From: G965214625 sp965214625
GTDB taxonomy: Bacteria > Pseudomonadota > Gammaproteobacteria > Arenicellales > Poriferihabitantaceae
Reading direction: 5' to 3'
DNA length: 64,000 nt
Assembly (NCBI GenBank): GCA_965214625.1
Contig: OZ243962.1
Location: forward strand, 2,790,001-2,854,000
In this document: piece by piece, positions 1-7,647 of the stretch
Position numbering within the stretch: the stretch's first letter is position 1
How the letters are laid out: every line of letters begins with the position of its first letter
Position numbers and translations under genes: made by a program
The notes under the pieces: generated by a model
The model's input: the letters and a program-made list of their open reading frames with translations, nothing else
What the model was told of the DNA's origin: nothing
Database searches by the model: none

Positions 1-932
1 CATTGCCAAAGCTGCAACTGCTTTTCAGAAAGCAGATATTCAAACTGATCACTTTCAAGTAGTGCCTGTGCCTCCGTTGCCTGCTGATGGAAAATATCGA
101 AAATAAACCGTAACCACGGCGAAAGATCTTCTTTTGTGTGTTTCCAACGCTGCTGCGTCTTGTTCAAGGCAAGGTAATACGCGGCTTTGTTCTGCTCTAT
201 CAGTCTTTCGTGTGAAACCAGTGAAACAAAATGATAATCCTGTCGCAGCAGCATCAAATTGGTCAGCAGACGACTGGTCCTTCCATTACCGTCCTGGAAT
301 GGATGGATCGCCAGATACTCGAACACAAAATTGGCTATCAGGATCAGTGGATGCTTGAACTTTTCTGTCGTGGCCCAATCATACCAACCGATCAATTCGC
401 TTATTTCCTTTTGCGTTAGATGGGGCGGAGTCGGATCAAAAATGACTCCTGCAATCTTCCCATCGCGATCCTTGGTCTCGACACGATTGGGGGCAAACTT
501 GTACTGTCCCCGATGTCGTTGATCTTTATTGCTAAAGGCCAGCATGGTTTGATGAAAATACAAGATGCTCGACTCACTGACGGGTATCGTGTCATAACTG
601 CCAAATATGGTTTGCAGGATGTCCAGATAACCGGCCACTTCCTGCTCGTCACCGGTTGAAAGGGACTTGATGTGCATGGGTCGGTAAAGTGCTTTGACTT
701 CCTCATCACTGAGTCGATTACCTTCAATCCGGTTGGATGCCCCGGTTGAGGTGACAATCACGGACTGGGTCAGACGCTCAATCGTTTGTGGCAATAATGA
801 CTGTGTGAGATGAAATGTGTTTTTAACCGCATCAATTTCCGCTATTTTGGCGTAGATAGCTTCTGTTAGCTGCCGGGAAAACTGTAAGCGCGTACTTAAT
901 CTGAAATTTTGCCAATCCATCTCATTGCACAT
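1..932 (-). CDS. Fic family protein (AMPylase-type), 3' end cut by window edge
   Basis: The frame stays open to the first base, giving about 310 residues and no stop. The Fic core motif HPFQDGNGR is at residues 210-218, so the catalytic His and the nucleotide-binding Gly-Asn-Gly-Arg are present. SNRIEGN at residues 66-72 matches the (S/T)xxxE(G/N) inhibitory helix, placed N-terminal to the Fic core as in class II, self-restrained Fic proteins. Such proteins transfer AMP, or another nucleotide part, onto target proteins; the target here is unknown. The C-terminal part, often a winged helix in this family, would lie outside the window. Start is the first ATG of the frame; a second ATG four codons later (first base 920) is equally possible, since neither has a clear Shine-Dalgarno. 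No antitoxin-like small gene is visible on the upstream side. Confidence 0.9.
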   Translation of the reverse strand, partial: MCNEMDWQNFRLSTRLQFSRQLTEAIYAKIAEIDAVKNTFHLTQSLLPQTIERLTQSVIVTSTGASNRIEGNRLSDEEVKALYRPMHIKSLSTGDEQEVAGYLDILQTIFGSYDTIPVSESSILYFHQTMLAFSNKDQRHRGQYKFAPNRVETKDRDGKIAGVIFDPTPPHLTQKEISELIGWYDWATTEKFKHPLILIANFVFEYLAIHPFQDGNGRTSRLLTNLMLLRQDYHFVSLVSHERLIEQNKAAYYLALNKTQQRWKHTKEDLSPWLRFIFDIFHQQATEAQALLESDQFEYLLSEKQLQLWQ

Positions 933-1424
933 GTAAATGTGAGATAACGTGATATTACGTGGTATTTGTCAATTGATCAAATCGTATACATCATTCTGTC
1001 TGGCAGCGGATAGGGGGCATAAGCAGATTGTCATTGGTCACACTTGTTGTGGTGGTATATCCCGGATTATTTCAAACAAGGCAATGTTCACCGGACGATT
1101 TTGTCAAGGATAGGCGGAAAACCGGTTTGATGTGGTTATGGGGCAGATTCTTTCCCCCAGTTGTCGATTTGCATCTGGCAATTTCTGATCGTGTTGCAGC
1201 AGGACAAGCCGTCACTGCTTGGCAAGAGAAGAAAGCAAAGTGCCGCGAGGTATTTTTTTCTGTCGGGCCGGCACGAGGTTTTTTGAAATTCAGCCCTGCG
1301 CGCAACGCAGACCGTTTGTTAACAATGGGATGTCAATACTGAAGAAAAGGGTGGTTCTGACCCGATTCGAGTTATCTGTGAGAACGGATCAAACTGGTTT
1401 CACTGTGTCGCCATTAGTGGCGAG
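933..1424. other. Intergenic region between fic and the puuA-like gene, no gene recognised
   Basis: Only overlapping short open frames without family resemblance are seen. It must hold the fic promoter (fic reads leftward). A small hairpin lies at the end next to the puuA-like stop codon and is listed separately. Confidence 0.5.
1408..1423 (-). terminator. Short hairpin just past the puuA-like stop
   Basis: TCGCCA-TTAG-TGGCGA forms a 6-bp stem with a 4-base loop, starting one base after the stop codon. No T-run follows on the minus strand, so it may be only a 3' stabilising hairpin rather than a true intrinsic terminator. Confidence 0.35.
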
Positions 1425-2804
1425 TCATACATTCAATAAAAGATGTTCCCTCTCCCAGGCACTGATGACGTTCAGGAAAACATTGTATTCATGCTGCTTG
1501 ACACTGCCATAAAGACGGACAAATTTCTCACCGAAAATCGGATGCAAGGCTTGGCATTCAAGCAATGCATTGATGGCTTCCTGCAGGGTATGCGGCAGTG
1601 TTGATTCAGAGTGCGCGGTATCGCCCTCAACCGGTTCCCCCGGCTGGACCTGTTCCATCATGCCGAGATAGCCGCACGCCAATGAGGCGGCGACCGCCAG
1701 ATAGGGATTCACGTCTGCCCCGGCAATCCGATTTTCCACCCGCCTTGCGCCCGGGTCGGAAAAGGGGATGCGCAAGCCGGCATTGCGATTGTCATAACCC
1801 CAATTGGTATTTACCGGGATACCGAAATCATTGGGCGCCAGTCTTCGATAGGAGTTTACATTCGGAGCAATTAATGACATGACCGAGGGCAGGTATTTCT
1901 GCAGGCCGCCGATATACCACCGGAAATAGTCGCTTTCATTACCATTGCGATGGCTGAAAATATTGCTGCCTTGCCCGTCAATGATACTTTGGTGCACATG
2001 CAGTGCACTCCCGGGCTGTTTTTCCATGGGCGCCGCCATGAAAGTGGCATAAATCTTATGCCGCATGGCGACCTCACGAAGTCCTCGCTTGAATAAAAAG
2101 ACCTGGTCCGACAGGTCCAGCGCGTTCCCGTGAACCAGATTGATTTCCATTTGAGCCACTCCGGATTCATGGATCAATGTCTCGATATCAATCTCTTGGG
2201 TTTCGCAGTAGTCATAGAGATCCTCGAAAAGTGGATCAAACTCGTTCAGTGCATCAATGCTAAATGATTGTCTGCCCGCCTCTGGACGGCCTGACCGACC
2301 GACGGGTGGTTCCAGTGGATAATCCGCATCCGTATTGGGTTTGACCAGGTAAAATTCGACTTCGGGGGCGATCACAGGTGTCCAGCCCTGTTGCTTGTAA
2401 AGATCAAGCACACGCCGCAGCACCTGCCTGGGGGCAACCTCGACCGGTTTGCCGTCAAAATGATAGCAATCATGGATAATGACGGCAGTCGGGTCTTCCG
2501 TGAAGGGCACCATTCTGACCGTGGTAGGATCGGGTTTGAGGAAAATATCGCCATCCGAATCGCCCAGCACATCCCATTGCGTTGGATAGTCCCCATCCAC
2601 GGTCAATCCGAAAATACTTTCCGGGAGTCGCAGCCCCACATCTTCCTGATATTTTTTCGCCGGCAGAATTTTACCTTTCGCCACCCCGGTCATGTCCGGA
2701 ATCACGGCTTCGATTTCTTCAATCCGGTTGGCATTCAACCAGTTTCTGAGGTCTCTGGGCAGTTTCCCTCGTGCCTTGTTTTCGAGATTCGGAGTAGTGG
2801 ACAT
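1425..2804 (-). CDS. puuA: Glutamine synthetase family protein, probable gamma-glutamylputrescine synthetase
   Basis: A 459-residue glutamine synthetase fold enzyme. PEVEFY (148-153), GSALHVHQS (265-273) and ENRIAGADVNPYLA (357-370) are the glutamate- and ATP-site blocks of the PuuA/GlnA-III-like branch; PuuA of E. coli has similar length. PuuA ligates glutamate to putrescine using ATP, the first step of the gamma-glutamyl route of polyamine breakdown. The divergent neighbour is a DadA/PuuB-type amine oxidase, which supports this over a housekeeping glutamine synthetase. The frame extends 18 codons upstream to a GTG, but a TATAAT box lies inside that extension, so the ATG reading MSTTPN is preferred. 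Other ligases of this family act on other amines (ethanolamine, isopropylamine, spermine), so the substrate is inferred. Confidence 0.85.
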   Translation of the reverse strand: MSTTPNLENKARGKLPRDLRNWLNANRIEEIEAVIPDMTGVAKGKILPAKKYQEDVGLRLPESIFGLTVDGDYPTQWDVLGDSDGDIFLKPDPTTVRMVPFTEDPTAVIIHDCYHFDGKPVEVAPRQVLRRVLDLYKQQGWTPVIAPEVEFYLVKPNTDADYPLEPPVGRSGRPEAGRQSFSIDALNEFDPLFEDLYDYCETQEIDIETLIHESGVAQMEINLVHGNALDLSDQVFLFKRGLREVAMRHKIYATFMAAPMEKQPGSALHVHQSIIDGQGSNIFSHRNGNESDYFRWYIGGLQKYLPSVMSLIAPNVNSYRRLAPNDFGIPVNTNWGYDNRNAGLRIPFSDPGARRVENRIAGADVNPYLAVAASLACGYLGMMEQVQPGEPVEGDTAHSESTLPHTLQEAINALLECQALHPIFGEKFVRLYGSVKQHEYNVFLNVISAWEREHLLLNV

Positions 2805-2837
2805 ACCGGTTGTGATGCGTGTTGAATTGTGGATATT

Positions 2838-2843
2838 ATTATA
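2838..2843 (-). promoter_or_regulatory. -10 box of the puuA-like gene, with a TGTGATCACA palindrome upstream
   Basis: TATAAT on the minus strand predicts a transcript start near 2831, about 27 bases before the chosen ATG. The perfect 10-bp palindrome TGTGATCACA (2850-2859) falls between this box and the -35 region, where a repressor would block polymerase. It is not a standard CRP site, because the half-sites have no spacer. Confidence 0.5.
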
Positions 2844-2987
2844 CAAATTTGTGATCACATGAGAAAAACCGGATTATTTGGCCAGTGAACCGCCTTCATT
2901 CATCCGTCGGGACCCCTGTACCGGATTGTCAGTGGGTGCAAAAGACATTGAAAAATAGGATGAACCCCAATCAGATGACGTTGCAAA

Positions 2988-4277
2988 ATGTACCGGAATA
3001 ACACACAGGCCGTCCAATCGTATTACGAATTTTCCCGTCGCTACCTGATTGAAGCAGGCAGATTGGAGCAGTGCGGCAAAACGGATGTAGTCATTATTGG
3101 CGGGGGGATTACCGGCGCATCAACGGCCTTGCACCTTGCAAGGAGTGGCGTCGATGTGGTGATGGTCGAGGCGCATCATTTTGGATGGGGCGCGTCAGGA
3201 CGCAGTGGTGGGCAAATTATCAATGGCTATGCTGCTGAACAACCCGTTCTCGAAAACCTGGTTGGCTTTCAGACCGCGAGGGAATTGTGGGAGCACTCCG
3301 TCAAGGCGGTTGACTATACCCGCCAACTGGTCAAGGACTGTCAGATTGAGTGTGATCTGGCGGACGGCTATATTCATGTTGCCGACAAGCCACGACAGGC
3401 ACAGGACCTGCAACAATGGGCCGAGCATCTGTCGAGGAGATACGGTTACGAGCACTTGGACTACCTCGACCGAGGGCAGCTTCAGTCGGTGCTTGGAACA
3501 CGGCGGTATCACGGCGGGGTGACGGATACGGGCAGCGGACATCTGCATCCACTGAATTATTGTCTCGGCGTGACCCGCGCCGCCCAGCTGGCCGGAGCCA
3601 GATTGTATGATCAGTCTCCCGTCACCCGTGTAGCATCCCGTTCCGGCGGCAAGCGGGTATACTGCGGTACGATGACCCTTGACTGCAATCATGTGGTCTA
3701 TGCCTGTAATGCGTATCTGGAGAGCCTCGAACCCTGGCTGGGGAAAAGAATCATGCCGGTGGGAACCTATATTGTGGCCACCGAACCGCTTGAGAAAGCA
3801 GTGGCTGACAGCCTGATCACCAATCGAGCGGCGGTAGCGGATACCAATTTTGTATTGGACTATTATCGGTTGTCCGCTGATGACAGGCTGCTTTTTGGAG
3901 GCAGGGTCAGCTATTCGACATTGCAGCCCGTGCGACTGGCACGGTCACTTGAACGTCGGATGTTGCGGGTGTTTCCCCAATTGGCCGGAACAAAAATTGC
4001 GTTTTCCTGGGGAGGCCATGTGGCGATTACCCGAAATCGTGCGCCGCATATTGGCCAACTGGAGAGTGGTGAGTGGTATGCACAGGGATTTTCCGGTCAT
4101 GGCATGGCATTGACCGGTTACGTCGGAAAACTGCTGGCCGAATCGATATTGGGTGATCACAAGCAAATCGGCTGTTTTCAAAAAATCGCGCACAAACCCT
4201 TTCCCGGTGGTCGCTGGCTCCGTATGCCGGCGTTGGTGGCGGCGATGGGATACTATAAACTCAAGGATCGATTCTAG
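2988..4277 (+). CDS. puuB: FAD-dependent oxidoreductase, probable gamma-glutamylputrescine oxidase
   Basis: A 429-residue DAO-family flavoenzyme. The N-terminal Rossmann fingerprint VVIIGGGITGAS (residues 35-46) binds FAD. The C-terminal GFSGHGMALTGY stretch is the second FAD contact typical of glycine oxidase/PuuB enzymes. Length matches PuuB (about 426). PuuB oxidises gamma-glutamylputrescine to the aminoaldehyde, ammonia and H2O2, the step after PuuA, which is encoded divergently 183 bp away. The start has no obvious Shine-Dalgarno. A 13-codon ORF (ATG at 2960, stop at 2999-3001) overlaps this start in another frame, with AGGA right at its ATG, and could affect initiation. PuuC (aldehyde dehydrogenase) and PuuD (hydrolase) are not in the window. 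Confidence 0.82.
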   Translation: MYRNNTQAVQSYYEFSRRYLIEAGRLEQCGKTDVVIIGGGITGASTALHLARSGVDVVMVEAHHFGWGASGRSGGQIINGYAAEQPVLENLVGFQTARELWEHSVKAVDYTRQLVKDCQIECDLADGYIHVADKPRQAQDLQQWAEHLSRRYGYEHLDYLDRGQLQSVLGTRRYHGGVTDTGSGHLHPLNYCLGVTRAAQLAGARLYDQSPVTRVASRSGGKRVYCGTMTLDCNHVVYACNAYLESLEPWLGKRIMPVGTYIVATEPLEKAVADSLITNRAAVADTNFVLDYYRLSADDRLLFGGRVSYSTLQPVRLARSLERRMLRVFPQLAGTKIAFSWGGHVAITRNRAPHIGQLESGEWYAQGFSGHGMALTGYVGKLLAESILGDHKQIGCFQKIAHKPFPGGRWLRMPALVAAMGYYKLKDRF

Positions 4278-4314
4278 TTCGTTCACAATCAACCCTATCT
4301 CCTCATTCCACCCG

Positions 4315-5259
4315 GTGAAAACCCCCTCCCTGGCGAAAGTTCGTATTATAGAAATTACCGCCGACTCGGAGGGACAGCGGATTGACAACTTCCTGCTCAA
4401 GCGATTGAAAGGGGTCCCCAAGACTCGGATTTATCGTGCGCTGCGCACTGGCGAGGTCAGGGTCAATGGATCCCGCAAAAGAGCACCTTACTCGTTACAA
4501 CTCGGTGACAGGGTCCGCATTCCGCCGATTCGTCACTCGGTATCAACCTCTGCGGCAAATATTCCTCCGGATGTGTTAAAGCACGTACCGGTCCTGTATG
4601 AAGATGATCATCTGTTGGTGGTCAACAAGCCTGCCGGCCTGGCGGTTCATGGGGGAACCGGAGTAAGTTTTGGGTTGATTGACGCGTTTCGCGCATTGAG
4701 GCCTGAATCTGGCTACCTTGAACTGGTCCATCGACTGGATAGAGAAACCTCGGGATGCCTGATGCTGGCAAAGAACCGCCCGTGTTTACGCGCTCTACAT
4801 GAAAAACTCGGTCAGGACCGGGCCGTGGAGAAGCTGTATACCGCGCTGGTCAAGGGGATCTGGAATGAATCGAGAACAGTGATTCGACAACCACTTCGAA
4901 AGCACGCAGGGGGCAATGAGAGCGCAAGAATGATGGTCGACCCTGCGGGGCAAATGGCGATTAGCGTGGTTCAGCCGATGCAGCATTTTGCCGACAGTAC
5001 CCTGGTCAGCATTCAGCTCAAGACTGGCCGGACACATCAGGCACGGGTTCACTGTGCCAGTATGGGGTATCCCATTGCGGGAGACAAATTATATGGAGAG
5101 GATGCATTCAACCAGACAATGAAAAAGAGAGGACTGGGGCGACTGTTTCTGCATGCCCGTGAAATCAGGTTGACTCATCCAATGACCGGGTTATGTCTGA
5201 TTGTAAAGGCAGACCTGCCGGGCCAGATGGAGCAACTGTTACAGTCGATATGTGAATAG
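4315..5259 (+). CDS. rluC: 23S rRNA pseudouridine synthase RluC (955/2504/2580)
   Basis: Isomerises three uridines of 23S rRNA. An S4 RNA-binding domain occupies about residues 20-64, followed by the RluA-type catalytic domain. The signature HRLDRETSG is at 139-147, with catalytic Asp142, and the RTHQARVH motif is near the end. With the GTG start chosen here the protein has 314 residues, close to the usual 319. The open frame continues 54 codons upstream but would run through the end of the puuB-like gene, so the later GTG is preferred; no ATG lies between the puuB stop and the S4 domain. It follows puuB at 37 bp and may be co-transcribed, without a functional link. Confidence 0.92.
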   Translation: MKTPSLAKVRIIEITADSEGQRIDNFLLKRLKGVPKTRIYRALRTGEVRVNGSRKRAPYSLQLGDRVRIPPIRHSVSTSAANIPPDVLKHVPVLYEDDHLLVVNKPAGLAVHGGTGVSFGLIDAFRALRPESGYLELVHRLDRETSGCLMLAKNRPCLRALHEKLGQDRAVEKLYTALVKGIWNESRTVIRQPLRKHAGGNESARMMVDPAGQMAISVVQPMQHFADSTLVSIQLKTGRTHQARVHCASMGYPIAGDKLYGEDAFNQTMKKRGLGRLFLHAREIRLTHPMTGLCLIVKADLPGQMEQLLQSICE

Positions 5260-5379
5260 GGGTGGGCAACAGGTCTTGGTAGTACGATGAATAATGTCTG
5301 TAGTCCACATGGTCTGCCTGGCCGTCAGGTGATCTTGATTGCCCAGGCTTCCCGATACGATGCCGCAGACATCCCCGGC

Positions 5380-5607
5380 TCAAGAGTCACTCAGCACTCC
5401 GATAACGTCCAATCTCAGAGAAGCCCATACGTAGCGGCCTGTCAATGGCGACTGCCAGAAATTCTCCATCTTTGTCAGCCCATTTAAGCGCCTGCGTTCG
5501 GCTCCGGTCAGATGCACAGAACAACCGAAACTGTCAGTCAACCTCATGAAGATTCCAGGACAATCGGCACACAGTGCTTGATCGACAATTGAGAGACCAA
5601 CCAACAT
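5380..5607 (-). CDS. Small hypothetical protein, uncertain
   Basis: A 75-residue open frame with ATG start and TGA stop in an otherwise empty 417-bp gap. The product is Cys-containing near the N-terminus (CADCPG) and has no family I recognise. A GGGGA stretch lies about 12 bases before the ATG, a poor spacing. It could be a real small gene, the tail of a decayed gene, or chance. Its only neighbour on the same strand is the CDGSH protein gene upstream. Confidence 0.25.
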   Translation of the reverse strand: MLVGLSIVDQALCADCPGIFMRLTDSFGCSVHLTGAERRRLNGLTKMENFWQSPLTGRYVWASLRLDVIGVLSDS

Positions 5608-5676
5608 CAATATCCAGTCCCCTTCTTTGTAAAGCCAGATTCATCATCGGCTCAGAACGGGTTCATATCAACTGAT

Positions 5677-5925
5677 CTAAAGCCTCTGATGTGTGCCGTC
5701 ACAGTAGGGGCGTTTGGCACTGGCCTTGCATTGACACAAGAAAACGGTACCGGATTTTTCGGCGGTCAATCGAACGGGGGAAAGTCCGGTCTCTTTATGG
5801 GAGCCATCACAAAAGGGTTGGGATTTTGATCGTCCGCAGCTGCACCAGAAGTAGGTTTGGCCTTCGGTCAGTTCGATCCGCACCGGTTCTTTGGCGGCGA
5901 CAACAGGTTCTTTTTTCATAATCAT
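5677..5925 (-). CDS. Dual CDGSH iron-sulfur domain protein (mitoNEET-like)
   Basis: An 82-residue protein made almost wholly of two CDGSH zinc-finger-like motifs, each binding a [2Fe-2S] cluster through three Cys and one His. The first is C28-x-C30...C39DGSH43 and the second C64-x-C66...C75DGTH79. This double arrangement is that of the small bacterial MitoNEET/Miner2 (type III CDGSH) proteins, implicated in iron, redox or cluster transfer; no precise role can be given. The frame continues 37 codons upstream of the chosen ATG, but that part has no motif content and the family has short N-termini. A second in-frame ATG two codons later is also possible. Confidence 0.85.
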   Translation of the reverse strand: MIMKKEPVVAAKEPVRIELTEGQTYFWCSCGRSKSQPFCDGSHKETGLSPVRLTAEKSGTVFLCQCKASAKRPYCDGTHQRL

Positions 5926-6200
5926 TTTTGGCCGGTATTGTAAAGCTGAAGTTTGCGGGAGTCCGTCTTTTTGTGCAACTCGGGGTTGTTCACGCACCAA
6001 GTGGGCCTCACAGTCATCAGCGCAGATTCGATACAACCCGGTACTTGGCTTTGATCGACAATGAGGTTGTATCGCAACTGGTTTTCCAGACCCAGGCGGT
6101 CATTGGCCGGACAGAAACGGTTACCCTGTCAATGGGGCATATATGGAAACGCGGCCCAGCTTGGAATGGAAATTAAGCCCCGAATAACCTGAAATGGTCG

Positions 6201-7085
6201 TTAGGCCAGCAGAGTGGCTGCGGCATTTTTGAGTTCGTCATACTGGTCCTCGGTCAGGGGTTGCGCGGGACGCCGACATTCGCCGAGGCCATGACCGAGC
6301 AGGTTGCCCAGCGCCTTGACGCTTGGATTGAAGGGGTTTCGCCAGACGCAGTCATTGACCGGGAACAGCCGGTTCCACAATTCGATGGCATCGGTCCACT
6401 TTCCAGACGCGCACAATGCATACAGTGCGACGGCCTGAGCCGGAATTGCATTGGATGTCCCCCAGAAACAACCGACGGCCCCGGCCATGAGACTATGCAG
6501 CATCAGCGGTTCGGCACCATTGAACACGTTTACCCCTGCACGGGTCAGTCTCTGGATGCGAAGAAAATCTCCGGTACTGTCCTTGAGGTAGCGAATCGTT
6601 GGAATCTGCATCAGACGAACGACGAAGTCCGGCGTCAGGTCTATCCCGGAATGGACAGGGATGTTATAGGCCATGATTTCAGTGCTGACGGAGCCGGCTA
6701 CCTTTTCGTAGTGTTCGAACGTGCCTTCGAGAGTCGGCCCCTCGAAGTACGGTGGCAGGACCAGCAGACAGTCTGCTCCACAGCCCTCGGCATGTTTGGC
6801 GTACTCGATGGTTTCTTCTGTCATGACCGCGGAAACATGGACGATCAGATTCACCTGACCGGCCAGATGATGGGCTGCAAGCTCGGTCAGCCACAACCGT
6901 TCCGACCGGGTCAGAAACGAAAATTCACCGGTCCCACCACAGATGCAGAGGATGTCCACTCCCGTTTCGAGCAAGTGGTCCAGATGTTTTTTTTGTCTGG
7001 CCTCATCAATCTTTCCGTCATCTTGCCTGAAAATTGTACAAACCGGAGTGCAGATTCCGGATAGTCGGGAAATTGCTTGATTCAT
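6201..7085 (-). CDS. DapA/NAL-family aldolase (dihydrodipicolinate synthase family)
   Basis: A 294-residue TIM-barrel class I aldolase. Schiff-base Lys168 sits in RYLKDSTGD, catalytic Tyr140 in AYNIP, and the substrate-carboxylate loop is GGTGEF at 50-55. True DapA enzymes have GTTGE at that loop and usually sit with lysine-pathway genes. The GGTGE form, isolated position and divergence suggest a catabolic relative (N-acetylneuraminate lyase, KDG aldolase, hydroxyproline-pathway or similar). Substrate cannot be told from the sequence. It is transcribed away from ftsK and has no operon partner. Confidence 0.85.
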   Translation of the reverse strand: MNQAISRLSGICTPVCTIFRQDDGKIDEARQKKHLDHLLETGVDILCICGGTGEFSFLTRSERLWLTELAAHHLAGQVNLIVHVSAVMTEETIEYAKHAEGCGADCLLVLPPYFEGPTLEGTFEHYEKVAGSVSTEIMAYNIPVHSGIDLTPDFVVRLMQIPTIRYLKDSTGDFLRIQRLTRAGVNVFNGAEPLMLHSLMAGAVGCFWGTSNAIPAQAVALYALCASGKWTDAIELWNRLFPVNDCVWRNPFNPSVKALGNLLGHGLGECRRPAQPLTEDQYDELKNAAATLLA

Positions 7086-7647
7086 GGGTTGGTTCCAGGT
7101 CGTCTATTTTAGTACAGGGCTATATTTTATCGGTCATCAGAGCGCGTCGTATAGATTTATAACGTAATATCAGGTGACTGTGCTGCTTTTCTTTCAAAGC
7201 TGTAAGGAAGAAGAAATGAAATGTTCAGTCAGCCGGGTTCGTGATTTTCGGTTACAGGAAGCCAGTATTCCTTCCATGAGAATGTTTGTTTCGACAATAA
7301 AAGGCAACGGGATAATGTTGACTGCGAAGTGGGTGGTGCGATGTCCGATTGGCCAATCTGTTGCACAATTCGCTGTAACCCATAAGATCATGGTTTCGTG
7401 AAGACAACCGGCTCAAGCGGGATCGAGAGAACACAATTTATTTTTTGTTTATTCGGGTTGTGCATGTTCATTCAGGCCACTATCACGCTACCAAGACAGC
7501 AAGATAGTTTTTGTGGCAACTAAAATCACAATTCAAACAGGGCAGCAAGTCACATGTGGAGCGACACGTCCGACAGGCATAGAAGTCCGTGCGAATCTGT
7601 TCGTACATGTTAGAATTGCCCCTGAGCTTTTTCGAACATTCAACCCC
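7086..7647. other. Intergenic region upstream of ftsK
   Basis: This 562-bp stretch holds the upstream signals of the aldolase gene (leftward) and ftsK (rightward). A 61-codon frame from ATG 7216 to TGA 7399-7401 has a well-spaced AAGGAAG before it, but its product resembles nothing known and is not called as a gene. The ftsK frame itself is open back to a GTG at 7513. No lrp or trxB gene, common neighbours of ftsK, is present. Confidence 0.45.

Noticed and set aside
416..757. A 113-codon minus-strand frame inside the fic region
   Set aside because: It lies in another frame of the Fic coding sequence; the Fic frame carries the family motifs.
2850..2859. TGTGATCACA as a CRP site
   Set aside because: CRP needs six bases between the TGTGA and TCACA halves; here there are none.
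7216..7401. A 61-codon frame with a good Shine-Dalgarno upstream of ftsK
   Set aside because: No family resemblance and no supporting context; left as a note only.
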